DNA of 64,000 bases from Paenibacillus oryzisoli (GTDB lineage Bacteria > Bacillota > Bacilli > Paenibacillales > NBRC-103111). The stretch covers positions 186,001 to 250,000 of the forward strand of contig NZ_LYPB01000049.1 of the NCBI RefSeq assembly GCF_001653565.1. The letters are read 5' to 3'. Under the pieces are notes generated by a model that worked only from the letters and a program-made list of their open reading frames with translations, searched no databases and was not told the DNA's origin. The position numbers and the translations under genes are program-made. Shown here one piece after another: positions 7,721 to 15,989 of this stretch. Positions within the stretch are counted from its first letter, which is position 1. Each line of letters begins with the position of its first letter.

Positions 7721-8647
7721 TTATCGTTTCCCGTTAGGTTCCGTTTTGATTTCATTTTGACTTAAAAATTTCATCAAATCATTCCTCAGCTGCACAATCT
7801 CCTTGTTGGCATTATTCGCATAATCCGGCAACATCATATCCCTAACCATTTTAGTTCGCAGCCATGTCATAAAGAAAAGATTCAAAAATAAGTTTGGACA
7901 TTTAACCACTATCTTAAGCATTGGCGGATCAATTGAAACGCCAGCTTGTTGTATTTCCCTCAGATAAGCTTTTAGAGTGACTGTTATTTGGCTTGCCATC
8001 TTTCTGGTTCTGGCTGTTTTGTTGTCAGTTATCTGATTCTCAGAATACAAAGCGCTCAACAATGCAATGTCTGATACGGAATGTGTGATTAGATACGCTA
8101 GCATATCCTTTTTAATAACGTAGGGAAGCTTTGCTGTTTTAAATACTTTCGCGAGGTTTTCAGTGCGTTCAGTCACTTCACCGTTTATTTCTCCAAATGC
8201 AGTTGCCGCTATCATCTTTGGTAGAAATCGAGGATGCAATACGCCATCTTTAATCTGTCCGCCGAAGCCGGGAAAAGCCGGCAAAAGTCTATCCCCTACG
8301 ATATTCAGCCACGAAGAAAATCCAATTGAATTATTAGTCATCGTAACTATATGTTTGCTTTGATTATTTTTTAGCGCTAACAACGCTGATTCGGACCGAT
8401 CATAACGGACGGTAACGAAAATAAAATCGTATATATCGTCACTTTCGAGCGTATCAATGACATTCACTTGGATTGATCTAACTCTACCTTTTTTTGTATA
8501 TTGCAGGCCATTTTCTCTTAATGATTTAAATCTATTAAAATGTGCAAATAGGCTAACGTCAAACCCTGCTTCAATAAGCTTAATTGCGTACATGCTCCCA
8601 ATGACACCTGCACCAAAAATTAAAATTCTAACTTGTTTTGCTGACAT
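7721..8647 (-). CDS. ketopantoate reductase-like NAD(P)-binding protein
   Basis: A 308-aa protein with an N-terminal Rossmann fold (FGAGVIGSMYA, about residues 9-19) and the two-domain layout of the ApbA/PanE family. Usual PanE landmarks are changed: the VTVK segment reads VTVR, and the Asn that usually follows the catalytic Lys helix is not obvious (KKDMLAYLITHS). True 2-dehydropantoate reductase activity is therefore doubtful; a related oxidoreductase is more likely. ATG at 8647 has AGGAG eight bases upstream and is preferred to the GTG at 8656. It faces a TetR remnant across a shared region containing a palindrome, so a TetR repressor probably once controlled it. Confidence 0.72.
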   Translation of the reverse strand: MSAKQVRILIFGAGVIGSMYAIKLIEAGFDVSLFAHFNRFKSLRENGLQYTKKGRVRSIQVNVIDTLESDDIYDFIFVTVRYDRSESALLALKNNQSKHIVTMTNNSIGFSSWLNIVGDRLLPAFPGFGGQIKDGVLHPRFLPKMIAATAFGEINGEVTERTENLAKVFKTAKLPYVIKKDMLAYLITHSVSDIALLSALYSENQITDNKTARTRKMASQITVTLKAYLREIQQAGVSIDPPMLKIVVKCPNLFLNLFFMTWLRTKMVRDMMLPDYANNANKEIVQLRNDLMKFLSQNEIKTEPNGKR

Positions 8648-8684
8648 TAAAACCACTCCTACGTATTAACATTTCATTTTATTC

Positions 8685-8706
8685 ATCAGACAACATGTTG
8701 GATGAT
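8685..8706. promoter_or_regulatory. palindromic operator, probably for a TetR repressor
   Basis: An inverted repeat with perfect core CAACATGTTG flanked by ATCA and TGAT lies between the divergent reductase and TetR-remnant genes, 38 bp from the reductase start. A partial half-site (GTCGGATGAT) follows near 8759. TetR-family sites normally sit in such divergent regions. Confidence 0.5.
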
Positions 8707-8795
8707 GTGATTATAAATTTTTACTATTCCTTGATCAACCATCAGTTTTTTAGTATTTGTCGGATGATATTCTATTTCGTTAGTAGGAGGGCACC

Positions 8796-9002
8796 ATGAA
8801 AAAGCAGCCCCAAATAACGGAGCAAACAAATCAAAAGTTTGTAGAAGTTTTTTGTGAGTCATATAGCCAAAAGCCGATTGAGAAAATTTCGGTTCAGGAA
8901 ATTGCGAATAAAGAGTTATCGATGCATACGGTTCAAGATGCGCTTCATTGTCTGGACAAAAGAGAACATCTCTTGGTTCTCAATGCCCTTTTGGGTGACT
9001 AA
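8796..9002 (+). pseudogene. TetR-family regulator remnant
   Basis: An ATG with an AGGAGG site opens a 68-aa frame. Residues 1-40 read like the start of a TetR DNA-binding domain (QKFVEVFCESYSQKPIEKIS, then VQEIAN), but the recognition helix and the FY-x-YF motif that should follow are missing. The rest (REHLLVLNALLGD) resembles a segment from the middle of the TetR ligand domain. This fits an internal deletion that joined distant parts and a later stop. It is probably non-functional, leaving the palindrome and the divergent reductase without their original repressor. Confidence 0.6.
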
Positions 9003-9021
9003 AAGGCAGAATAAAGAGCTG

Positions 9022-9046
9022 AAATAGCAGTACATTTTCCAGTTAA
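9022..9046 (-). repeat. copy of a dispersed intergenic repeat
   Basis: On the minus strand this reads TTAACTGGAAAATGTAC followed by TGCTATTT, closely matching the repeat units at 15.7-15.9 kb (TTAACTGGAAAATATACAGC). It follows the TetR remnant. Confidence 0.5.
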
Positions 9047-9115
9047 TTGGTTCGTGCAGCTTCACCAAGTTATCTTTAGCCATGCTATGTAATCCTAATC
9101 ATCGCATATCATACG

Positions 9116-9140
9116 AAAGCACCCCAAAGGGTGCTTTTTT
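9116..9140. terminator. hairpin terminator between convergent genes
   Basis: AAAGCACCC and GGGTGCTTT pair around a CAAA loop, with TTTTTT on the plus side and a short TTT on the minus side. It lies just past the aldehyde dehydrogenase stop. Confidence 0.7.
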
Positions 9141-9145
9141 CACGC

Positions 9146-10570
9146 CTATAACTTAATTGAAATGAGCTTCAACTCCGTCAACTCCTCCACCGCATAGCGG
9201 ATGCCTTCCCGTCCGAAGCCACTTTCCTTCACACCCCCATAGGGCATGTTATCCACGCGGAACGTGGGGAAATCATTAATCATGACACCGCCTACTTCCA
9301 ACTGCTGGGCAGCGTGCAGCGCGGCACGGATGTCATTCGTATAGATCCCTGCTTGTAGACCATAGCGGGATTGATTCACATCGTTGATGGCTTGATCAAG
9401 CGAGGTGAACGAGGAAACCGTAACAAGGGGTCCGAACACTTCTTCACAAGAAACAGGCTCGTTAGCAGCAACATTCGTCAGAATGGTCGGAGGATATATG
9501 CGAGAATTTAGCTCTTTGCCGCCCGTGATCACAAGGGCTCCTTTGGACACTGCACTATCCACCCAATCCTGCATCCGACGCACATCCCTCTCACTAATCA
9601 GCGCAGACACATCCGTCGTCTCTTCTAGCGGATCACCCATCACCAATTTCTCCACTTGTGCTTTGAATCGAAGCATAAAATCATCATGATGTGACACATG
9701 GACGAGTATCCGCTGAATAGAAATACAGACTTGACCACTATATGAAAAGGCACCGAGTACACAGCGACTGATTAACTCATCTGTCAACTCATAGGCTTGA
9801 TCTATAATTAAAGCTGAATTCGATCCTAACTCTAAGGTAACTCGCTTTAAACCTGCTTTGTTTTTCAACGCAATCCCGACTGCAGGGCTGCCAGTGAAAG
9901 TAACTGCCTTCACACGCGAATCACTCACGAGCTTCTCGCCCACCACCGAACCAGGCCCAGGAATGACATTCAGTGCCCCATTAGGAAGTCCGGCTTCTTG
10001 AAAAATTTCTGCAAGCATCAAGGCGGAAAGTGGTGTTTGCCCTGCAGGTTTGAGCACAATTGTGTTCCCTGCGGCAATCGCAGGACCGACTTTATGTGCA
10101 ACCAAATTAAAAGGGAAGTTAAAAGGCGTGATAGCCGCGATCACACCTAGCGGTTTGCGCTGCGTAAAGGCAATGCGGCCCTCTCCGCCAGGCGCTGCAT
10201 CTAGAGGAACCGTTTCGCCATGGATTCGACTTGCTTCCATCGCAGCGAATTTATACGTTTGGATCGTCCGGACGAGTTCGCCTCGCGCGGTCTTGAGCGG
10301 TTTAGCCGCTTCCAAAGCAACTAGTCGAGAAAGCTCCTCTTTGCGTTGTTCCAACAATCCAGCCACTTTATATAAAATAGTCGTACGCTCGTGCGCGGGC
10401 ATGTGAGCCATGATCGGTGCGGCTGCTTGCGCAGCTCCAATCGCTTCATCCGTTTCCGCTACATTCGCATACCCTACGTCTGCAAGCCACTCCCCTGAAT
10501 ACGGTGAGTAAAGTGCTTCGTAACGAGCAGCTTCTTTCCATTGTCCGTTAATAAACAAATGCCTCTTCAT
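9146..10570 (-). CDS. NAD(P)-dependent aldehyde dehydrogenase, likely succinate-semialdehyde dehydrogenase
   Basis: A 474-aa ALDH-superfamily enzyme that oxidises an aldehyde to its acid. Key residues are visible: N151 in the PFNFPF motif, the KPAGQTPLSA cofactor region (about 174-183), E247 in LELGSNSA and the catalytic C282 in SGQVCISIQR. The sequence around the Cys is not the classical GabD form and also resembles lactaldehyde or phosphonoacetaldehyde dehydrogenases. The assignment rests on context: it follows a GABA-type aminotransferase gene by 9 bp in the same operon, so it probably oxidises the semialdehyde the aminotransferase makes. ATG at 10570 has AGGGA upstream. Confidence 0.85.
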   Translation of the reverse strand: MKRHLFINGQWKEAARYEALYSPYSGEWLADVGYANVAETDEAIGAAQAAAPIMAHMPAHERTTILYKVAGLLEQRKEELSRLVALEAAKPLKTARGELVRTIQTYKFAAMEASRIHGETVPLDAAPGGEGRIAFTQRKPLGVIAAITPFNFPFNLVAHKVGPAIAAGNTIVLKPAGQTPLSALMLAEIFQEAGLPNGALNVIPGPGSVVGEKLVSDSRVKAVTFTGSPAVGIALKNKAGLKRVTLELGSNSALIIDQAYELTDELISRCVLGAFSYSGQVCISIQRILVHVSHHDDFMLRFKAQVEKLVMGDPLEETTDVSALISERDVRRMQDWVDSAVSKGALVITGGKELNSRIYPPTILTNVAANEPVSCEEVFGPLVTVSSFTSLDQAINDVNQSRYGLQAGIYTNDIRAALHAAQQLEVGGVMINDFPTFRVDNMPYGGVKESGFGREGIRYAVEELTELKLISIKL

Positions 10571-10579
10571 CTGTATTCC

Positions 10580-11935
10580 CTACTTTCTCTCTTCGGCATA
10601 TCGCTCAATTATAACATGTTGGATGATATCAAGGCCTTCCGCGAGCTCTTCATCGGAGATGACGAGTGGGGTCAGGAAACGAATCACATTGCTATGCACC
10701 CCAGCGCTTAATAGGATAACGCCGGCTTCATAGCAGCCTTTTTGAATCGCTGCTGCATTCGCTTTATCCGGTTCTTTCGTATCAGGATGAACGAATTCAA
10801 TCGCACACATCGCCCCTAAACCTCTAACCTCGGCAATGTGTGGAACCGTCTTCTGCAAGTCCGTAAAGAAACTGCGGATTGTTTCACCGATAACCCGTGA
10901 TCGTTCAACGAGATTCTCGCGTTCTATCTTCTCGATAACCGCTAGTGCTGCCACACAACCAAGTGGACTGCCGCCATACGTCCCGCCGATTTCACCTGGT
11001 GCAGGCGCATCCATAATCTCCGAACGCCCAATTACCGCCGAAATCGGCAGTCCTGCTCCAATGGATTTCGACATCGTCATCAAATCGGGCTCAATCTCAA
11101 AATGAGTCGAAGCAAACATTTCTCCCGTCCGCCCGAAACCAGTTTGTATTTCATCAGCAATGAATAAAATATGGTTTTTTTTACAAATTTTATATACACC
11201 TTGAACAAAATCCTTCGGAGGCACGATAAAGCCACCTTCACCTTGGATCGGCTCCATAATGACTGCCGCTAACTCTTCTGGTGCTACGTCTGTAAGAAGG
11301 AAATCCTCAAATTGCTGAACACAATAGCGCGCATACTCTATCTCTGACATGCCTTGCGGACGATTCATCGGATACGGAAACTGCGCTTTGTAGGTGGCTG
11401 GAGCAAACGGCCCCATCTGGAACTTATAGGGTCTGACTTTGCTTGTAAGCGACATGCCTAAGAGCGTCCGACCATGGAATCCTCGCGAAAAGGAGACAAT
11501 GCCTGATTTCCCTGTAAATTTCCTGGCAATTTTCACAGCATTTTCAACGGCTTCTGCACCGCTATTCAAGAAGATCGTTTTCTTCGGGAAGCTGCCTGGC
11601 GTGATGTGCGCCAATTTCTCTGCTAGCTTCAGATACGGTTCATACATAGCAACATGGAAACAAGGATGAATATATTTTTCAAGTTGATCTTGAACAGCTT
11701 TGATAACTTCAGGCGGGCAATGCCCCACATTCAACGTCCCGATGGCACCCGCAAAATCAAGGAACACATTACCATCCACGTCATAAATCAAAGCGCCTTC
11801 AGCTTTTTCAACAAAAATAGGCGTATTGTTAGCAACACCCCTGGGTACGAACGCTTGTCTTTTATCCATGAGTTCCTGCGTGCGGCCACCCTGTAATTTG
11901 GAGGGTACTGATGCAAATTTACGCGCGATGTGCAT
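10580..11935 (-). CDS. gabT: 4-aminobutyrate aminotransferase, PLP-dependent class III
   Basis: A 451-aa class III aminotransferase. It would transfer the amino group of GABA (or a related omega-amino acid) to 2-oxoglutarate, giving succinate semialdehyde and glutamate. FLNSGAEAVENAVK (phosphate-binding region), D261 in FIADEIQTGFGRTG, and the PLP-binding K290 in MSKSIGAGLP are all present, and the length is normal. ATG at 11935 has GGGGA upstream. The aldehyde dehydrogenase gene follows after 9 bp, forming a two-gene GABA degradation operon. No GabR-type regulator is seen nearby. Substrate is inferred from family and neighbour; other omega-amino acids are possible. Confidence 0.9.
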   Translation of the reverse strand: MHIARKFASVPSKLQGGRTQELMDKRQAFVPRGVANNTPIFVEKAEGALIYDVDGNVFLDFAGAIGTLNVGHCPPEVIKAVQDQLEKYIHPCFHVAMYEPYLKLAEKLAHITPGSFPKKTIFLNSGAEAVENAVKIARKFTGKSGIVSFSRGFHGRTLLGMSLTSKVRPYKFQMGPFAPATYKAQFPYPMNRPQGMSEIEYARYCVQQFEDFLLTDVAPEELAAVIMEPIQGEGGFIVPPKDFVQGVYKICKKNHILFIADEIQTGFGRTGEMFASTHFEIEPDLMTMSKSIGAGLPISAVIGRSEIMDAPAPGEIGGTYGGSPLGCVAALAVIEKIERENLVERSRVIGETIRSFFTDLQKTVPHIAEVRGLGAMCAIEFVHPDTKEPDKANAAAIQKGCYEAGVILLSAGVHSNVIRFLTPLVISDEELAEGLDIIQHVIIERYAEERK

Positions 11936-12066
11936 GTTCCTATTCCCCTTTACTAGTTAGATAAATCCCATTATGATCTCCTTTATACCCACTACTTTCT
12001 CCTTTATTTTATGACTGTACTTATTGAAATACGATTATGTAGAAGATAATAAAATAGGAAATAGAA

Positions 12067-12104
12067 CAAAAAGGGCCCCCACCATATTCATGGCTTCGGG
12101 ACCC
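12067..12104 (-). terminator. rho-independent terminator after solute-binding protein gene
   Basis: On the minus strand GGGTCCC and GGGGCCC pair (one T-G), with an inner AGCCAT/ATGGT stem and loop GAAT, followed by TTTTTG. It lies about 36 bp past the binding protein stop. Confidence 0.75.
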
Positions 12105-12140
12105 TCCTTATTCAAATCAGCACAATCCACGCCGAAATTT

Positions 12141-13646
12141 CTATTTCTTTTTGGTAAACCATTCATTCATCGCATCGATAGCAGCCTTGCCACCCTTAGC
12201 GTTGAACTCCTGCACAAACTTATCAAACTCGCCTAGATCTCTTTTGCCCATAATAAATTTCAAAGCGTTCTCTTCTGTGTAGTTACGCAACTCTGTAAAC
12301 TTCGTATCGTAAGCCTCAATTGAAGGTGCGTATGCAGTTTCTTCACGATTTTGTTTGAATTTCAGCAACGGCTCGTAATACGGAAGGAATCCTTTGACCT
12401 TCAAACGCGCATTGAAACTCGGGTCACTGTCACCGAAGAAGTACAATGTCCGCCATGGAATGTTGTTGCTCTGTTCTGGCGTCTGCACGATTTGCCCGTT
12501 ATCCACCTTGTAATCCTGACCTTCAATTCCGTATGTCAAAAATTTGTCCGTATCCCCATTCAGAATGTAATTGATGAAAGCGGCAGCGCCTTCCTTATTC
12601 TTAGCTTGCTTTGGAATAACGATATAGTTTCCTGGGATACCTTCCTCTTGGAAGCCTGAGGCGCCATTCTTACCGCTAACTGGAGCGATATACTGCAAGG
12701 TTCCTCCGGTCTTCTTATCTTTGATTGAGGTATCAATCGTCAGCGCATCGCCCCAATACACCGTACCGAAAGCGGCAGTACCGTTGATCATCTTATCCTT
12801 AATATCTTTATTGATAGCGAATTCTTGGTCGATTAGGCCTTCGGAATACCATTTCTTCATAGTCGTGAGGTATTCTTTATATTCCGGTTGCAGCCATGCG
12901 AATTCTAACTTACCATTTTTATTCACCGTGGAGGTACCTACTCCGAATGCTGATGCGTAAGGCAGGAAAGAAGACATAAACGCACCAGGATTGCCAGCAG
13001 CCCCAGTGAGAGGCGCTAAGTTCTTTTTCTCTTTGATCGTCTTGAGCGTCGTGTACATCTCATCGATCGTAGTCGGTTCTTTCAAGTTGAGCTCCTTCAG
13101 AATGTCAGAGCGCTCCAGAAGGCCGTTGCCAACTTTTTGGGCAACACGTACGGGAATGCCGTACATTTTACCATCCAACTTGGAGGCGTCGAGAATTTCT
13201 TTAGGCAGAAATGAAGATAGATTAGGAATATTAGTTGAAACCAACTCGTCAAGTGGCTCAAATGCCCCTTGCTGCGCTAACTTAAAGTAGTCAGATTTGC
13301 CTGGAATCCACATAATATCGGGGACATCACCTGAGGCTAGAATGATCGAAATCTTCTGGTTGGGGTTGTCCTTGGGCAGTGACTCAAATTTCACATTGTA
13401 CCCGGATTTCTCCTTCAGCACGTTGACTAGCTTATTATCATTAATCGTATCGTTGCCCTTGTATTGTTCCATGGCAGGATGATACATGCGCATCACTTTC
13501 AGTTCCTTGTTTTTAACCCCACCACTTGAACTTGTCGTTGCAGGGCTAGTGCTTGCAGGAGCTGCGTTATTACCACTACAACCTGCCACAAGTCCAACCA
13601 GCAGGACAGATGACATGCCCACAAGCGTTGCTTTTTTGATTATCAT
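12141..13646 (-). CDS. extracellular sugar-binding lipoprotein of Lpl-type ABC importer
   Basis: A 501-aa secreted lipoprotein with signal peptide and lipobox LVAGC (C23), a Ser/Thr/Pro-rich linker, then a family-1 solute-binding fold (VPDIMWIPG; PEQSNNIPWRTLYF near the C-terminus). It would be anchored outside the membrane and deliver an oligosaccharide to the two permeases encoded just upstream (LplB-like, LplC-like). Gene order permease-permease-binding protein matches the lplBC/ytcQ-like cassettes of Bacillus and Paenibacillus. No ATPase gene is present, as usual for systems sharing an MsmX-type ATPase. Substrate unknown. Last gene of the operon, followed by a terminator. Confidence 0.9.
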   Translation of the reverse strand: MIIKKATLVGMSSVLLVGLVAGCSGNNAAPASTSPATTSSSGGVKNKELKVMRMYHPAMEQYKGNDTINDNKLVNVLKEKSGYNVKFESLPKDNPNQKISIILASGDVPDIMWIPGKSDYFKLAQQGAFEPLDELVSTNIPNLSSFLPKEILDASKLDGKMYGIPVRVAQKVGNGLLERSDILKELNLKEPTTIDEMYTTLKTIKEKKNLAPLTGAAGNPGAFMSSFLPYASAFGVGTSTVNKNGKLEFAWLQPEYKEYLTTMKKWYSEGLIDQEFAINKDIKDKMINGTAAFGTVYWGDALTIDTSIKDKKTGGTLQYIAPVSGKNGASGFQEEGIPGNYIVIPKQAKNKEGAAAFINYILNGDTDKFLTYGIEGQDYKVDNGQIVQTPEQSNNIPWRTLYFFGDSDPSFNARLKVKGFLPYYEPLLKFKQNREETAYAPSIEAYDTKFTELRNYTEENALKFIMGKRDLGEFDKFVQEFNAKGGKAAIDAMNEWFTKKK

Positions 13647-13706
13647 TGAATATAACCTCCCCTAAATTGTTTATAAGAAATAACGGGTGTGCTCGCAGGT
13701 TGGCCA

Positions 13707-14573
13707 TTACCCTTTGACTGCACCCAACATAACCCCTTTGACGAAATATCGTTGAATGAACGGATACACGAACAGAATAGGAACTACCGCGCACAGAATG
13801 GCCGCCGCCCGGATCGTTTCCGGGGTAACTTCGCGAAATACATCATTCACAACCAGATCAGCTGATTTCTCATCGGTAACGAGTTGTAAGAGAAACATTT
13901 GTAGCGGCATTAACTGCCGGTCGGTGATGTACATCATCGCTTGGAAGAATGCATTCCAGTAACCAACTGCATAGAACATGCCAACGGTAGCCAGTGCAGG
14001 TACGGATAATGGCAGGTAAATGGAAGTCAGAATGCGCAAGTTCGACGCCCCGTCCATTCGGGCAGATTCCTCAAGCGAGTCCGGTACGCCCATGAAGAAG
14101 TTGCGGATCAGAATCATATTAAACGGAGCCAGCGCAGTTGGCAAAATGAGCGACCATAACGAGTTGAGCAGTCCAACTTGTTTTACAACGAGATATGTCG
14201 GAATGAGTCCACCATTGAAGAACATGGTGATCACGAATAGCAACATCATAAAGCGCGTGTACGGTAAGCCTTTGCGGGAAAGCGGATACGCTGCGAGCAC
14301 CGTCAATGCCATGCTGATGATCGTCCCGACGATTGCAATGAAAACCGAGTTACCGAACGAATAGTAAAATTGTTTATTTGAAAGCACGTATTCGAATGAA
14401 ATTGTAGTTATTCCCTTGGGCCATAATAAAATGTCTTTGGCTAGCACATGTGCTTCGCTGCTGAACGCTTTGGCTGCCACATGGATGAACGGCAGAATCA
14501 TCGACAGCGATATGAGCGAAAGAATGAACACGTTAATGTAGCTGAATACGGTTTCTCCTCTAGTACGAATCAC
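13707..14573 (-). CDS. sugar ABC transporter permease, LplC/MalG-type
   Basis: A 288-aa membrane protein with about six transmembrane helices and the EAA loop that contacts the ATPase (EESARMDGASNLRI, about 186-199). The C-terminal KGVMLGAVKG is typical of LplC permeases. GTG at 14573 with AGAGGTGG upstream is the best start. It follows the LplB-like permease by 20 bp and precedes the binding protein by 60 bp in one operon. Confidence 0.92.
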   Translation of the reverse strand: MIRTRGETVFSYINVFILSLISLSMILPFIHVAAKAFSSEAHVLAKDILLWPKGITTISFEYVLSNKQFYYSFGNSVFIAIVGTIISMALTVLAAYPLSRKGLPYTRFMMLLFVITMFFNGGLIPTYLVVKQVGLLNSLWSLILPTALAPFNMILIRNFFMGVPDSLEESARMDGASNLRILTSIYLPLSVPALATVGMFYAVGYWNAFFQAMMYITDRQLMPLQMFLLQLVTDEKSADLVVNDVFREVTPETIRAAAILCAVVPILFVYPFIQRYFVKGVMLGAVKG

Positions 14574-14593
14574 ACTAGCACCACCTCTCTAAG

Positions 14594-15544
14594 TTAGTAA
14601 ATTCCTTCCTCACCCATTCGGCGGGCAAGCGTATTTGCAATAACTAACAGCACACAACCAATGACTGATTTAAACAGCCCCGCTGCGGTAGTCAATCCGA
14701 ACTGCATGGTCCCTAATCCCACTCGGAATACGTACGTATCAATAATATCACCGACATCGTAGACGGTTGGGTTGTACATGACGAGCACTTGCTCGAAACC
14801 AGCATCGAGTAAATGACCAATTCGGAGCAGTAGCAGAATAATAATGGTTGAGCGAATACTCGGCAATGAGATGTGCCAGATTTGTCGAAGCCTTCCCGCT
14901 CCATCTACGGTTGCTGCTTGGAACAATTCTTCATTGATGCTAAGCAATGCCGCCAGGTAAATGATGGCTCCCCATCCGGCTTCCTTCCAAACATCGGTGT
15001 ACACGAGAATCCAGCGAAACCATGACTCACTCGTTAAGAAGAAGATGGGCTCTCCGCCAAATGCTTGAATCAATTTGTTCACGATTCCGCTGCTCGGTGA
15101 CAGCAAGTCGACTGCGATTCCGCCGATCACGACCCACGAGATGAAATGCGGCAAGTACGTAAACGTCTGAACCCAACGCTTGAAAATAGCAAGGCGAAGC
15201 TCATTTAGCAGAAGCGCGAGCAAGATTGGTGCCGGGAATCCGATGACCAGCTTCATCAAGCTGATTACGAGTGTGTTGATCACTACTCTCGGAAACTCAT
15301 CGAACATAAACAACTCTCGGAAATACTGTAAACCAACCCATTTACTTGCTAATACCCCTTGCATAATGTTGTAGTCTTTAAAGGCAATGACGACTCCGTA
15401 CATCGGTCCGTATTTGAACACTAGCAGGAACACCAGCGCGGGTAGAACCATTAAATAAAGATCCCAATACTTAAGCAGCGGATGGCGATTGGCTCGCTTG
15501 CTTGTCAGCACATGAGTTGTTGCGGCAGGGACTGAGGCTTTCAT
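14594..15544 (-). CDS. sugar ABC transporter permease, LplB/MalF-type
   Basis: A 316-aa permease with a short cytoplasmic N-terminus, first membrane helix near residue 30 (LMVLPALVFLLVF), the FKYGPMYGVVIAFKDYN segment typical of LplB, and an EAA loop (EELFQAATVDGAGR). It forms the channel with the LplC-like partner. First gene of the transporter operon; ATG has GGAGAG upstream, and a near-consensus cre site lies about 70 bp before the start, suggesting CcpA control. The ATPase must be encoded elsewhere. Confidence 0.92.
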   Translation of the reverse strand: MKASVPAATTHVLTSKRANRHPLLKYWDLYLMVLPALVFLLVFKYGPMYGVVIAFKDYNIMQGVLASKWVGLQYFRELFMFDEFPRVVINTLVISLMKLVIGFPAPILLALLLNELRLAIFKRWVQTFTYLPHFISWVVIGGIAVDLLSPSSGIVNKLIQAFGGEPIFFLTSESWFRWILVYTDVWKEAGWGAIIYLAALLSINEELFQAATVDGAGRLRQIWHISLPSIRSTIIILLLLRIGHLLDAGFEQVLVMYNPTVYDVGDIIDTYVFRVGLGTMQFGLTTAAGLFKSVIGCVLLVIANTLARRMGEEGIY

Positions 15545-15613
15545 ATCTTGGATCTCTCCTCTCCTAGTTGCTGGTTTTGAACTTCTGTGCCCTCATTATA
15601 TCCCTTGCCGATT

Positions 15614-15627
15614 TGAAAGCGTATACC
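15614..15627. promoter_or_regulatory. candidate cre site (CcpA)
   Basis: TGAAAGCGTATACC matches 13 of 14 positions of the cre consensus TGNAARCGNWWNCA. It lies 70 bp upstream of the LplB-like permease start, where catabolite repression of a sugar importer would act. Confidence 0.5.
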
Positions 15628-15694
15628 AATCCTTTTACTATCATTGCAACTATTTTTACTTCCTGAGTTAGAGCAAATCGAAGCCACACGTAGG

Positions 15695-15930
15695 GTTAAC
15701 TGGAAAACCTCACCTACCTAGATCAAATCCACACCAACCTTGTATTTAACTGGAAAACCTCCAGTTATTTCATGGATTTATGTTGGAATTTCAAGTTTAA
15801 CTGGAAAATATACAGCTAATTTAAGAGTTTCTGCTGTTTCTGAGACAATCGCTTGAAATTAGATGTAGTTTTTACAGTTACTACTATAAAATAGAAAATC
15901 CCCACCGAATTAGATGTATATTTTCCAGTT
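15695..15930. repeat. cluster of five degenerate intergenic repeats, mixed orientation
   Basis: Five copies of a unit near TTAACTGGAAAATATACAGC followed by TAATT lie here: three on the plus strand (about 15696, 15747, 15798) and two inverted (about 15858-15880 and 15908-15930). Spacing is about 50-60 bp. The second copy runs into an inverted partial copy (CCAGTTATTT), which could form a hairpin. A sixth copy is at 9.0 kb. There is no ORF; the gap between the permease and response regulator genes holds only this cluster, a cre-like site and a terminator. Confidence 0.65.
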
Positions 15931-15964
15931 ATTTCATAACCCAGCACATCATTACTCCGACGAG

Positions 15965-15989
15965 AAAAAGCCAATCACAGGATTGGCCT
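15965..15989 (-). terminator. rho-independent terminator after response regulator gene
   Basis: Minus strand GGCCAATC and GATTGGC pair around a CTGT loop and are followed by TTTTT. It directly follows the YesN-like gene. Confidence 0.8.

Noticed and set aside
15695-15930. possible CRISPR array
   Set aside because: Repeats are degenerate, in both orientations and unevenly spaced, with no cas genes in the window.
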